Made by a program: the position numbers and the translations under genes. From Candidatus Sumerlaeia bacterium (GTDB lineage: Bacteria > Sumerlaeota > Sumerlaeia > SLMS01 > JAHLLQ01), in the NCBI GenBank assembly GCA_028284075.1, contig JANQSL010000185.1, positions 1 through 47,128 of the forward strand: a DNA stretch of 47,128 nt, written 5' to 3'. The notes beneath the pieces are model-generated. The model searched no databases and was not told where the DNA came from. It was given only the letters and a program-made list of their open reading frames with translations. Of this stretch, positions 34,113-41,781 are shown piece by piece; position 1 is the stretch's first letter; every line of letters begins with the position of its first letter.

Positions 34113-35213
34113 ATGACTGCCACGCTCGAAGCTCCAGCCAGTCTTGGAATCACCGAGATTTCCGATCTGCTCGGAGCGAACGCCGAATCCCTCCTTAACT
34201 TCAGCAATCCCAAAATTTCGCGAGACCATCTCGCTCTTCCCGGCTCCGACTATGTTGATCGCGTCTGGGCGGCCTCGGATCGCTCAATTCCGGTTCTGCG
34301 CAGTCTCCAGCAGCTCCTGAACCACGGCCGCCTTGGAGGGACGGGATACGTCTCGATTCTGCCCGTCGACCAGGGCATCGAGCACAGTGCCGGTGCCAGT
34401 TTTGCAAAAAACCCCATCTATTTCGACGGCGAGAACATCGTGAAACTTGCAGTCGAGGGTGGGTGCAATGCCGTCGCTTCAACCCTCGGCGTTCTTGGCA
34501 GTGTTGCACGCAAGTATGCACACAGGATCCCCTTTATTCTAAAGTTTAATCACAATGAGCTGCTGACCGTCCCCAACACTTTCGATCAAATCGTTTTTGG
34601 ATCCATCAAGCAGGCGAAAGACATGGGCTGTGTGGCTGTGGGTGCCACCATCTACTTCGGCAGTGACGAATCCGCCCGTCAGATCGTTGAAGTTTCACGC
34701 ATGTTTCAGATGGCTCATGACGAAGGCATGGCCACTATCCTCTGGTGCTATCTGCGGAACGGTGCCTTCAAGGCGAACGGCAGGGATTATCATGTCTCTG
34801 CTGATCTCACGGGCCAGGCCAATCATCTCGGAGTGACCATCGAGGCGGATATCATCAAGCAGAAGCAGGCCGAGAACAACGGAGGCTATGAGGCCCTCAA
34901 CATGGGCAACAGCAGCTACGGCAAGTTCGACAAGCGTATTTACACCGAACTTTCCAGCGAAAACCCCATCGATTTGACACGTTATCAGGTCGCAAACTGC
35001 TACATGGGACGCGCCGGACTCATCAACAGTGGCGGAGGCAGTGGTGATAATGATCTTGCTCAGGCTGTTCGCACCGCCGTGATCAACAAGCGCGCCGGCG
35101 GCATGGGCCTTATCTCCGGACGCAAGGCCTTCCAGCGTCCGATGGATGAAGGTGTGAAGATTCTCAATGCGATTCAGGATGTTTATCTTTGCGACGATGT
35201 GACTATCGCCTGA
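34113..35213 (+). CDS. fbaB: Class I fructose-bisphosphate aldolase (DhnA type)
   Basis: This 366-residue enzyme splits fructose 1,6-bisphosphate into glyceraldehyde 3-phosphate and dihydroxyacetone phosphate in glycolysis, or joins them in gluconeogenesis. It belongs to the DhnA/FbaB (archaeal-type) class I family: '[14 protein letters not shown]' with the DQG motif (residues 86-88), '[12 protein letters not shown]', and '[10 protein letters not shown]', in which Lys249 is expected to form the Schiff base. The C-terminal '[15 protein letters not shown]' is the phosphate-binding segment. The AGGGAG ribosome site eight bases before the ATG supports the start. It stands between the ABC importer parts, linking sugar uptake to glycolysis, and is ended by the hairpin at 35248-35273. 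Confidence 0.93.
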   Translation: MTATLEAPASLGITEISDLLGANAESLLNFSNPKISRDHLALPGSDYVDRVWAASDRSIPVLRSLQQLLNHGRLGGTGYVSILPVDQGIEHSAGASFAKNPIYFDGENIVKLAVEGGCNAVASTLGVLGSVARKYAHRIPFILKFNHNELLTVPNTFDQIVFGSIKQAKDMGCVAVGATIYFGSDESARQIVEVSRMFQMAHDEGMATILWCYLRNGAFKANGRDYHVSADLTGQANHLGVTIEADIIKQKQAENNGGYEALNMGNSSYGKFDKRIYTELSSENPIDLTRYQVANCYMGRAGLINSGGGSGDNDLAQAVRTAVINKRAGGMGLISGRKAFQRPMDEGVKILNAIQDVYLCDDVTIA

Positions 35214-35247
35214 TACCCGCGGGTTTGAATGAGGTGAGTGCGAGCAA

Positions 35248-35273
35248 GAGGCAGGGCTTTCAAGCCCTGCCTC
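35248..35273. terminator. Terminator-like hairpin between aldolase and PdxH genes
   Basis: An 11-bp perfect stem (GAGGCAGGGCT / AGCCCTGCCTC) with a TTCA loop lies 34 bases after the aldolase stop and 48 bases before the end of the convergent pdxH gene. No T-tract follows on either strand, but the stem is strong and the location suits a bidirectional terminator. Confidence 0.65.
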
Positions 35274-35321
35274 ACTAATGCGGGGTGTCGGCAAAGCCAG
35301 TTCTGGATTCGCCGTTGAAAT

Positions 35322-35915
35322 CTACGGATATAGCATCTCCGTCCGCCATGCATCGCCGTCCCGCAGATAAACCAGTCGCTCGTGAAGGCGGAACTCGCCC
35401 TCCTGCCAGAATTCGATCCGAACGGGCTTAATCCGCCAGCCCGACCAATGTGGCGGGCGCGGAACTTCCCGGCCCTGGAACTTTTTTTCGTACTCCACGA
35501 GCCGGTTCTCGAAATCCGTGCGCGCAGTCAATGGACGCGACTGGATGCTCGCCCAGGCGCCGAGCTGGCTTGCACGAGGTCGTGATGCGAAGTAGCTGTC
35601 CGCCTCCTCGTGGCTGACAAGTTCCACAGGGCCTTTGACACGAACCTGACGTCCGAGTTGCGGCCAGTAGAAGTCCATCGCCGCTCTGGGATTTTCCTTC
35701 AAATCCGTCGACTTGTCACTTTGCAGATTCGTATAAAAAACAAATCCACGCTCATCATGACCTTTGAGCAGGACCATTCTGACCGACGGTATGCCGTCTT
35801 TTGTCGCTGTGCCGAGGGCACATGCGGTGGGATCCTGAATGTCTGCTGTTTTAGCCGTTCCGAACCAGTCATTGAAATGCTCAAAAGGGGATGACATGGA
35901 CTTGATTGGCATCAT
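35322..35915 (-). CDS. pdxH: Pyridoxamine 5'-phosphate oxidase
   Basis: This 197-residue FMN enzyme oxidises pyridoxamine or pyridoxine 5'-phosphate to pyridoxal 5'-phosphate (vitamin B6). It shows 'SVRMVLLKGHDERGFVFYTNLQSDKSTDL' in part, the FMN- and substrate-binding segment, then 'FYWPQLGRQVRVKGPVELV', 'YFASRPRASQLGAWAS' and the C-terminal 'RIEFWQEGEFRLHERLVY' ending in Tyr-Pro, all typical of PdxH. Two ATGs occur in a row at the start, and a third at 35897 could also be used. It is monocistronic, convergent with the aldolase and divergent from the ABC ATPase. PLP made here would serve enzymes such as the class III aminotransferase at 19620. Confidence 0.95.
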   Translation of the reverse strand: MMPIKSMSSPFEHFNDWFGTAKTADIQDPTACALGTATKDGIPSVRMVLLKGHDERGFVFYTNLQSDKSTDLKENPRAAMDFYWPQLGRQVRVKGPVELVSHEEADSYFASRPRASQLGAWASIQSRPLTARTDFENRLVEYEKKFQGREVPRPPHWSGWRIKPVRIEFWQEGEFRLHERLVYLRDGDAWRTEMLYP

Positions 35916-36068
35916 CGAACTCTTGCGGAAGTTTCTTGCCCCTCTGACAGAGAGACAGCCTTTTCAAGGTAGCTACGGCGGCCCTCAACGTTTTTTGACC
36001 AGGTTTCGGCCTGACGAGCGCGGGGGACGTCGGGATTTTGGCGCAATCCTCTCCGAAGGTGGCTGCAC

Positions 36069-37178
36069 ATGGCATCCGTTACCCTCGAAAATATAGACAA
36101 AGTGTACCCCGGTGGCGTTAAAGCCGTCGATAATGTCTCCCTGGAAATCAAGGACAAGGAATTCATGGTGCTTGTCGGCCCATCCGGCTGCGGCAAGTCC
36201 ACCAGCCTTCGCATGGTCGCCGGCCTTGAGGAAATTACGAAGGGCACCATTCGCATCGGCGACCGCGTCGTGAACGATGTTGCGCCGAAAGATCGCGACA
36301 TCGCCATGGTGTTCCAGAACTACGCTCTTTATCCGCACATGACTGTTTACAAGAACATGGCATTCGGTTTGAAGCTCCGCAAATACCCGAAGGAGGAAAT
36401 CGACCGGCGCGTTCGCGACGCAGCGGGCATTCTCGGTATTGAGAACCTTCTTGATCGCAAGCCCAAGGCTCTGTCCGGCGGCCAGCGTCAGCGCGTCGCC
36501 GTCGGCCGCGCCATTGTGCGCAAGCCTCAAGTCTTTCTGTTTGATGAACCGCTGTCAAACCTGGATGCAAAGCTCCGCGTCCAGATGCGTGTCGAAATCA
36601 GCAAGCTTCACGCTCGCCTGCAATCCACAATGATTTATGTCACCCACGATCAGGTCGAAGCCATGACCATGGGTGACCGCATTTGCGTCATGAAGGACGG
36701 CATTATTCAGCAGGTTGATGAACCCATCCAGCTCTACGATCACCCTGTAAACAAGTTCGTGGCTGGTTTTATCGGAATGCCGCCCATGAACTTCATCGAG
36801 GGTGCATTGGCGGAAGAAGGTGGGAAGCTCTTCTTTGACGAAGGTAACTTCCGCATTTCCATTCCCGACGACAAGGCAGCGAAACTGCGGGAGGCAAATC
36901 TCACCGGCGGTCAGATTACAGTCGGTATCCGCCCTGAGGATATCCATGACCCCTCAGAGCGCAACGATGCCGCGGACCACGCGGAAATCTCCGCTCGGGT
37001 CGAGATCATTGAGCCCATGGGTGCCGAATTGTACCTTTATCTTACCACTGGGAAAACACCCTTCGTCGCCCGTGTTCAGCCCCATGCGGAAGCGGAAGTC
37101 GATGGCCTTAAGGCACTCCTTGTCGACCTGTCGAAGATTCATTTCTTCGATCCGAAGACGGAAGCGGCGCTGACGTAG
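36069..37178 (+). CDS. ugpC: Carbohydrate ABC transporter ATP-binding protein (UgpC/MsmX/MalK type)
   Basis: This 369-residue ATPase powers CUT1-type sugar import. It has Walker A 'GPSGCGKSTS' (residues about 37-46), the Q-loop 'MVFQNYALYPHMTV', the signature 'ALSGGQRQRVAVGRAIVRKP', Walker B 'VFLFDEPLSNLDAKLR', and the H-loop 'THDQ'. A C-terminal OB-type regulatory domain (about 240-365) with 'GIRPEDI' is typical of MalK/UgpC/MsmX. Such ATPases often serve several importers, which fits its distance (3.4 kb) from the permease genes at 30454-32654, on the same strand. The start at 36069 follows GAAGGTG. Its 3' end overlaps the convergent sulfotransferase-like gene by 71 bases. Confidence 0.93.
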   Translation: MASVTLENIDKVYPGGVKAVDNVSLEIKDKEFMVLVGPSGCGKSTSLRMVAGLEEITKGTIRIGDRVVNDVAPKDRDIAMVFQNYALYPHMTVYKNMAFGLKLRKYPKEEIDRRVRDAAGILGIENLLDRKPKALSGGQRQRVAVGRAIVRKPQVFLFDEPLSNLDAKLRVQMRVEISKLHARLQSTMIYVTHDQVEAMTMGDRICVMKDGIIQQVDEPIQLYDHPVNKFVAGFIGMPPMNFIEGALAEEGGKLFFDEGNFRISIPDDKAAKLREANLTGGQITVGIRPEDIHDPSERNDAADHAEISARVEIIEPMGAELYLYLTTGKTPFVARVQPHAEAEVDGLKALLVDLSKIHFFDPKTEAALT

Positions 37179-37950
37179 GACCCTGCGGCGGCGTTTCGCC
37201 AGGCTCTGACGGCGATTGACTGCCGCCGCGTTCAGCTTTCAGCCCCGAATTCCTGTTCTCAAACGTATATCCGAACAATTCGATTTCCTTCGCAAAGGAT
37301 TTCGCGATTTGATCCCGCGCGGTGGGTGTCAGTATCTGCTCAAGGGGCCGCTTGTCTTTTCGGAACCCTGACTTTGTACGTGGCAGCTCCGGCACTTCCG
37401 GCAGGCCAATGAGCTTCGCCATGCGTGCGAAGTCGTTCTGTAAATCCTCGAACCTGCATACCTCATCCACCACCACATCGTTGTCGAGGCAGTAAAGAAC
37501 ATGATCCGTGATGGTTTTCTCGATTCCTCGTTTCAGGTATTCATCGAGTGTGAGTGACCGTGCTCCGGTCTTGTTGCGATAATAGTGAAAATGGGAGACT
37601 GTCTTGTCCCAGGGGTTTCGCTCAAAGCAGAACTTAAAATAACCGGTCCATATCTCATTCTTGATGTTTTCGCGTATCGTTCGCGCCGACACATGGTTCC
37701 AGTAGCGCGCGGCTCTTCTGCCGGATCGAAGAAACTTGCGCAGATTGCCGGGACCGTATCGGTACCATGGCTTTTCCCAGTTCTGTGGGCCCCTGTATCC
37801 CAGTCTGCGGCGCACCTCTTCGTCTTCCGTGGCAATTGGCGTAATGACATCCATGGGGCCACAGTGTTTCGACAGCGCAATTTCGATGCTTGTGCCGGCG
37901 GTCTTGCGTGTCTTGATGAAAATGAATTTGTGTTTGTGACTGATAATCAT
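37108..37950 (-). CDS. Sulfotransferase family 2-like protein, third copy of a tandem set
   Basis: This 280-residue protein is the last of three tandem paralogues. It begins 'MIISHKHKFIFIKTRKTAGTSIEIALS', containing the 5'-phosphosulfate loop RKTAGTS, and has 'FCFERNPWDKTVSHFHYYRN', the 3'-phosphate-binding region, followed by 'YCLDNDVVVDEVCRFEDLQNDF' and 'ELPRTKSGFRKDKRPLEQIL'. This pattern belongs to carbohydrate sulfotransferases. The core ends at 'ELFGYTFEN', as in its paralogues, but about 48 Pro/Ser/Gly-rich residues follow and run antisense into the ugpC gene, probably from loss of the original stop. Its ATG overlaps the previous paralogue's stop (ATGA). The substrate is presumed to be a surface glycan; it is cytoplasmic with no signal. 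Confidence 0.82.
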   Translation of the reverse strand: MIISHKHKFIFIKTRKTAGTSIEIALSKHCGPMDVITPIATEDEEVRRRLGYRGPQNWEKPWYRYGPGNLRKFLRSGRRAARYWNHVSARTIRENIKNEIWTGYFKFCFERNPWDKTVSHFHYYRNKTGARSLTLDEYLKRGIEKTITDHVLYCLDNDVVVDEVCRFEDLQNDFARMAKLIGLPEVPELPRTKSGFRKDKRPLEQILTPTARDQIAKSFAKEIELFGYTFENRNSGLKAERGGSQSPSEPGETPPQGPTSAPLPSSDRRNESSTGRQGVP

Positions 37951-38687
37951 GCGGTACCCGCTGCCTTGCGCCTGTTGCACTCACTTCTGATTGCATCTTC
38001 GAAAGTATAACCAAACAATCCGATTTCCTGAGCCAGATCCGCTGCAACCCGATCCCGCATTGGGGTGGTGAAGACTTCTTCAATGGGACGCTTGTCCTTC
38101 CTGAATGCACCTTTCGCGCGAGGGAGCCCTGGAACCTCGGGCAGTCCCACTCGATGAGCAAAGTCTCTTATCTCCTCATCGAGGTTCTCGTATCGAGCGA
38201 CGTGATCGACTTCCAGTTTTCCATTGCGAAGGTATTTGTCGAGATCGCTGCATCCACCGGCACCTCCATCCATGATAAATTGTTCCAGTGAGCGCGTTTC
38301 ACCATCCCGATACCTGAGATAATGGTAAAAGGAGACCACCTTGTCCCATGGATTCCGTTCAACGCAAAGCTTGTGATAAGTATTCCAGACGTCGTCGCCC
38401 ACACGTTTCCGAACAGCGGAAGCTGTAATATGGTTCCAGTACTTGAGTGCCCGGCGCCTTCCCCGAATGCGCCACCACCAGTCGCGTCGGCTGTACTCAC
38501 GGACGGGTTTGAAGTGGTTTTGCGGTCCTCTGTGACCCAGTTCCTGGCGGAGTCTCTCGTCTTCCGGGGCGATAGGGGTGATAATGTCTTCGGGTCCACA
38601 GAACCCCGAGAGAGCGATCTCGATGCTCGTCCCCGCGGTTTTACGAGTTTTGATGAAGATAAACCGATATTTGTGGCTGACAATCAC
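37947..38687 (-). CDS. Sulfotransferase family 2-like protein, second copy of a tandem set
   Basis: This 246-residue middle paralogue starts at GTG with 'MIVSHKYRFIFIKTRKTAGTSIEIAL' and shares the 'CGPEDIITPIAPEDERLRQELGHRGPQNHFK' block in part with its neighbours. 'KLCVERNPWDKVVSFYHYLR' supplies the second PAPS-binding element. A Gly-rich 'MDGGAGGCSDLDKYL' stretch differs from the other copies and may shape acceptor choice. GTGA overlap joins it to the upstream copy and ATGA to the downstream one, so all three are translated in a chain. This arrangement suggests different positional or acceptor specificities on one polymer, or a hetero-complex. Both are inferences. Confidence 0.84.
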   Translation of the reverse strand: MIVSHKYRFIFIKTRKTAGTSIEIALSGFCGPEDIITPIAPEDERLRQELGHRGPQNHFKPVREYSRRDWWWRIRGRRRALKYWNHITASAVRKRVGDDVWNTYHKLCVERNPWDKVVSFYHYLRYRDGETRSLEQFIMDGGAGGCSDLDKYLRNGKLEVDHVARYENLDEEIRDFAHRVGLPEVPGLPRAKGAFRKDKRPIEEVFTTPMRDRVAADLAQEIGLFGYTFEDAIRSECNRRKAAGTA

Positions 38688-39403
38688 CGCGCATCCTCAA
38701 ATCGAAAACCGAACATTCTGATCTCACGCGAAAACATCTCCCTGATTTTCTCCCGCACCGCCGGTGCCAGAGTGTTGGACAGACTGCCTGATTGTTTGCG
38801 TATTCCCACTTTCGCACTGGGGAGAGTGAGGGATTCCGGCAGATTCAACCGCCTCGCGATTTCTCCCAGCTCCGTATTCAGATTTTCGTAACGCCCGACA
38901 TGATCGACTGCCAGGCTGTCATCGATTGTATACCGGTCAAAGTCGGACACCTGTCCCGCCCAGCCGCATTCAACAAACTCTTCAATCGAATCCGGTACCG
39001 ACTTGCCTCCCCCCCTTGCGTGGAAGTCACGAATGTAATGATAATAAGATACCACTTTGTCCCAGGGATTCCGTTCAAAACAGAACTTGTAGTAGCTGTT
39101 CCAAATCTCCGGTGACACATGACGCCGGAGTTGTTTTGCGCCGATGTGATCCCAGTACCGGACTTGCCGCCTCCTGCCACGCACAAGCCGCCAGATATCT
39201 CCGGCACCATACTCGCCGGGCTTCTTGAGATGATTTTGAGGGCCGGGATAACCCAGCCTGTCGCGGATCGCCTGATCCTGAGGTTCCAGAGGAGTGATGA
39301 TATCCTCCGGTCCGCAGAACTTCGAGAGAGCGATTTCAATGCTTGTTCCCGCGGTCTTCCTCATTTTGAGGAAAATAAAGCGATGGCGATGGCTGAGAAT
39401 CAT
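38684..39403 (-). CDS. Sulfotransferase family 2-like protein, first copy of a tandem set
   Basis: This 239-residue protein begins 'MILSHRHRFIFLKMRKTAGTSIEIALS' and has 'FCFERNPWDKVVSYYHYIRD' as its second PAPS element. Met replaces Thr before RKTAGTS in comparison with its paralogues. It ends cleanly at 'MFGFRFEDAR' and lacks the extended tail of the third copy, giving the likely ancestral length. The ATG at 39403 is chosen because similarity to the other two copies begins exactly there. The frame stays open 154 codons further upstream, but that part is antisense to the lipoprotein gene and is low-complexity, Arg/Ser/Cys-rich, so it is rejected. It lies 31 bases after the lipoprotein gene and overlaps the next copy by four bases. 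Confidence 0.85.
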   Translation of the reverse strand: MILSHRHRFIFLKMRKTAGTSIEIALSKFCGPEDIITPLEPQDQAIRDRLGYPGPQNHLKKPGEYGAGDIWRLVRGRRRQVRYWDHIGAKQLRRHVSPEIWNSYYKFCFERNPWDKVVSYYHYIRDFHARGGGKSVPDSIEEFVECGWAGQVSDFDRYTIDDSLAVDHVGRYENLNTELGEIARRLNLPESLTLPSAKVGIRKQSGSLSNTLAPAVREKIREMFSREIRMFGFRFEDAR

Positions 39404-39434
39404 GCGACCGGAGCCCGTGTTACTCCGGCTTTTA

Positions 39435-40463
39435 CTAGACGCGGATGGGAATCCAGAAAACTCGAATTGTCTGTTCCCCGTTTTTGCGACCCCATCCGAA
39501 CATGCTCCAGATCGGGCCGTGGCCCGAGTTCTCGGTCTCCGGAAGAGCCACGTATTCCGTACCGTGGTCATACCAGAGCAACCCTGCCAGCAATCCCTGG
39601 CTGTATTCGCGATATCCCAGTCGCCGCGGATCGTCCTCGCCGGACATCTCTGGCACCTGGTTCCAGCGCGACTGCGTATCCGTGCGGAAGAAGCCCAGCA
39701 TGCCAAAAAGGGGACCATGCACCTGGAGACGCTCCCGAGTGTATTCCTTGTGATCCACCGCATCCGTGTCGAGCCAGAGAATCGTTCCCAAAAAGCCTCC
39801 GAGAGCCAGCGGCATTCCCACGGTGGCCCGCTGTTCGTTGCGGGGTTCGGACCGATCCGCTTCACGACTCTTGTACTTCAGATAAGCAGGACCGATGCTC
39901 CACAGGGTCTGCCAGCCTGTGACGTCTGACCTGCGGCCTGAGTAGGTGCCAAGATCGCGGAGCGTTCCTTTCGAGAAGAAAAGCGGATACCCCTGTGCGT
40001 AGAGGCTGGGACGGCCTTCAGGCCAGTCCTCCGAAACACGGCTCTTCGCATAGAGGAGATTCCATTCCGTGCGGGCACGATGAATCGGGTACACATCCTC
40101 GTGCCCATAGAGACTTTCCTGGCTTGAATATCTGAGCGGGAGAAACAACAGCGGGAACCCGAGCCCGTTGTAGGTGTTTTTACGAACCGCGAGCTTGTGA
40201 CTGCTCTCGAATTCAGCGAGCTTCTGGTAGATGTTCAGAGGCAGCAGCCACGTGAATCGCCACTCTTTGCGAGGCGGATTCTCAGCATCGAAGCTGTCTG
40301 CGTTCTCCCAGACGTACGTGGAAACGAACCCGCCATCGTAGGAAATCCGTTCCTGATCAGGGAAGTCGTCCGTTACCATCTTGGTTGCACAACCGGTGGT
40401 TGCAGCTGAAGCGGCACAGGCAACCAATGCAAAAACGAGAAAACGCAAACGAAGTATCGTCAT
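39435..40463 (-). CDS. Predicted outer-membrane or periplasmic lipoprotein, unknown function
   Basis: This protein of about 342 residues has a lipoprotein signal: basic start, hydrophobic core 'FLVFALVACAASAA' and lipobox 'TTGCA' with the lipidated Cys near residue 24. The mature part is rich in aromatic residues and Gly, with repeated stretches like 'LGFPLLFLPLRYSSQESLYGHED' in part, 'PLFFSKGTLRDLGTYSG' and 'LGFFRTDTQSRW'. Tyr/Trp-rich alternating patterns suggest beta structure. No family is recognised. AGGAAGCC just before the ATG at 40463 fixes the start. It is first in a transcript with the three sulfotransferase-like genes, so it may take part in handling the sulfated product at the envelope, which is an inference from position. 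Confidence 0.6.
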   Translation of the reverse strand: MTILRLRFLVFALVACAASAATTGCATKMVTDDFPDQERISYDGGFVSTYVWENADSFDAENPPRKEWRFTWLLPLNIYQKLAEFESSHKLAVRKNTYNGLGFPLLFLPLRYSSQESLYGHEDVYPIHRARTEWNLLYAKSRVSEDWPEGRPSLYAQGYPLFFSKGTLRDLGTYSGRRSDVTGWQTLWSIGPAYLKYKSREADRSEPRNEQRATVGMPLALGGFLGTILWLDTDAVDHKEYTRERLQVHGPLFGMLGFFRTDTQSRWNQVPEMSGEDDPRRLGYREYSQGLLAGLLWYDHGTEYVALPETENSGHGPIWSMFGWGRKNGEQTIRVFWIPIRV

Positions 40464-40587
40464 GGCTTCCTGGAACTCCGTCATTCGCGAAACGCCCGGC
40501 GACGGGCCCACACGAATCTCTGGATTTGAGTGACTTACTGACGCTCGGTCAGTCCCGCAGGAGAAGCCCGCGGAGGCAACGGAATTA

Positions 40588-41265
40588 TCATCCCGTGGAA
40601 TCCCGTCCCGAACCCAGGGGCGAACGCCTCAGAGGCAGGTACTGAACTCCATCCTCACTTGTGAAAACGCTCTCAAACAGCGTCACCCCTTCCACATCGA
40701 ACTCGCCACCCTTCCAGGCGCCGTAGGATGTCGCCGTTTTCACGAATGCTCCTGTTCCTCTCAGACTTTTAAACCGTGCCAGAGTGACATGGCCGTGAAA
40801 ATTCTGATGTTGGAGAGATACGCCGCAGGACTCCACAAGCCTGCCCAGATCGTTGCGCAGACCCAGCAGGGTTCGGAATTCACCTCCAAGTCCCGCCCAA
40901 AGAACCTTGGGGGCTTTCTCATCGGGGAAATAACCAATTCTGGCCAGAGAGAGTCGAAGTGAGGACGTAAGGGAGGTCGCATTGCCAAGGCCATCGCAAA
41001 TTCGTTCAATTCGATCACGTGGGACCGGACCCAGAAAATGCAGCGTGATATGGAAATTGGCTGGCGGAACCCAGTTTGCCCGGAGTGGCGTAAAGTGGGC
41101 CGCCTTTTGCAAACGAACGGATAGATCCGCGACCTTGTTGCGCATTTCCTCCGGCAGATCGATAGCCAGGAAAACACGTTTCGCGGATCCTGCAGTCTCC
41201 CTGGGGGAGCAGAATACCTCAGACTCGTCTGTCTTCGGTGGCCCCTCTTCATGGACTTGTTTCAT
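40588..41265 (-). CDS. thpR: RNA 2',3'-cyclic phosphodiesterase (2'-5' RNA ligase family)
   Basis: This 225-residue enzyme of the 2H phosphoesterase family opens 2',3'-cyclic phosphate ends of RNA and can act as a 2'-5' ligase in vitro. The two catalytic HxT motifs are visible: 'NFHITLHFLG' and 'FHGHVTLARF'. The conserved opening 'RVFLAIDLPEEMR' starts near residue 30, so the N-terminal ~28 residues are an extension, and the real start could be internal. Length is otherwise a little above typical ThpR (about 180). A 6-bp dyad (ACTGAC/GTCAGT, 40537-40553) 35 bases past the stop may be its terminator. It is divergent from the PTS genes, with 178 bases between. Confidence 0.88.
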   Translation of the reverse strand: MKQVHEEGPPKTDESEVFCSPRETAGSAKRVFLAIDLPEEMRNKVADLSVRLQKAAHFTPLRANWVPPANFHITLHFLGPVPRDRIERICDGLGNATSLTSSLRLSLARIGYFPDEKAPKVLWAGLGGEFRTLLGLRNDLGRLVESCGVSLQHQNFHGHVTLARFKSLRGTGAFVKTATSYGAWKGGEFDVEGVTLFESVFTSEDGVQYLPLRRSPLGSGRDSTG

Positions 41266-41443
41266 GGGAAATGACCCCTTGACAATTCTGCGCCATCATC
41301 CGGAGATCACCCTGTCGCAACGGGTGGCTCATGCCGTTCGGCATGTGCAAAAAAAGATAATGAAGTCTTCTCCGAGCGCGACCGCAATCGCGGTTGCCGC
41401 CTGCTTGGAGCGGTAGCGTAGAACTTGAAAAGGGAATATACAG

Positions 41444-41737
41444 TTGGAATCAACACGCGTCGAGTTTGAAGTCGTTATCAGGAATCGTCAGGGACTGCAT
41501 GCACGGCCGGCCGCGCAGTTCGTCCGTTCAACCGGCAAGTTTCCGGACTGCGACGTGACCGTGAACCGCGATGGAATGTCGGTGAACGGGAAGAGTATCA
41601 TGGGGATGATGATGCTTGCCGCCGGCGCGGGAACAACGCTTCGCATTGTTGCAGAGGGAGAAGGAGCGGAGGAGCTTCGTCAGGATCTCGAAAAGCTGGT
41701 GGATTCGGGGTTCGGCGAAGAGTTAATGGGCGAATAA
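41444..41737 (+). CDS. ptsH: PTS phosphocarrier protein HPr
   Basis: This 97-residue phosphocarrier takes phosphate from enzyme I and passes it to EIIA or regulatory partners. 'NRQGLHARPAAQFVR' holds the active His19, equivalent to His15 in standard numbering, and 'VNGKSIMGMMMLAAG' holds Ser51, equivalent to the regulatory Ser46, so control by an HPr kinase is possible. The start is TTG at 41444, with AGGG nine bases upstream; no better start exists. It is followed after 44 bases by enzyme I. No sugar-specific EIIB/EIIC gene is in the window, which is common where the PTS mainly has a regulatory role. Confidence 0.95.
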   Translation: MESTRVEFEVVIRNRQGLHARPAAQFVRSTGKFPDCDVTVNRDGMSVNGKSIMGMMMLAAGAGTTLRIVAEGEGAEELRQDLEKLVDSGFGEELMGE

Positions 41738-41781
41738 CATGCACTTGACAGAATTTCGATCGGGCGGAGACACACCTGACA

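Noticed and set aside
37108..39403. DNA-level direct repeats or a mobile element in the sulfotransferase triplet
   Set aside because: The resemblance is at protein level with considerable divergence. No terminal repeats, target duplication or transposase are seen.
38684..39865. Long open frame extending the first sulfotransferase copy to 393 residues
   Set aside because: Similarity to the other two copies begins exactly at 39403. The upstream part is antisense to the lipoprotein gene and has a biased Arg/Ser/Cys composition.
41279..41284. TTGACA upstream of ptsH as a -35 box
   Set aside because: No acceptable -10 element lies 16-18 bases downstream, and the start codon is 160 bases away.
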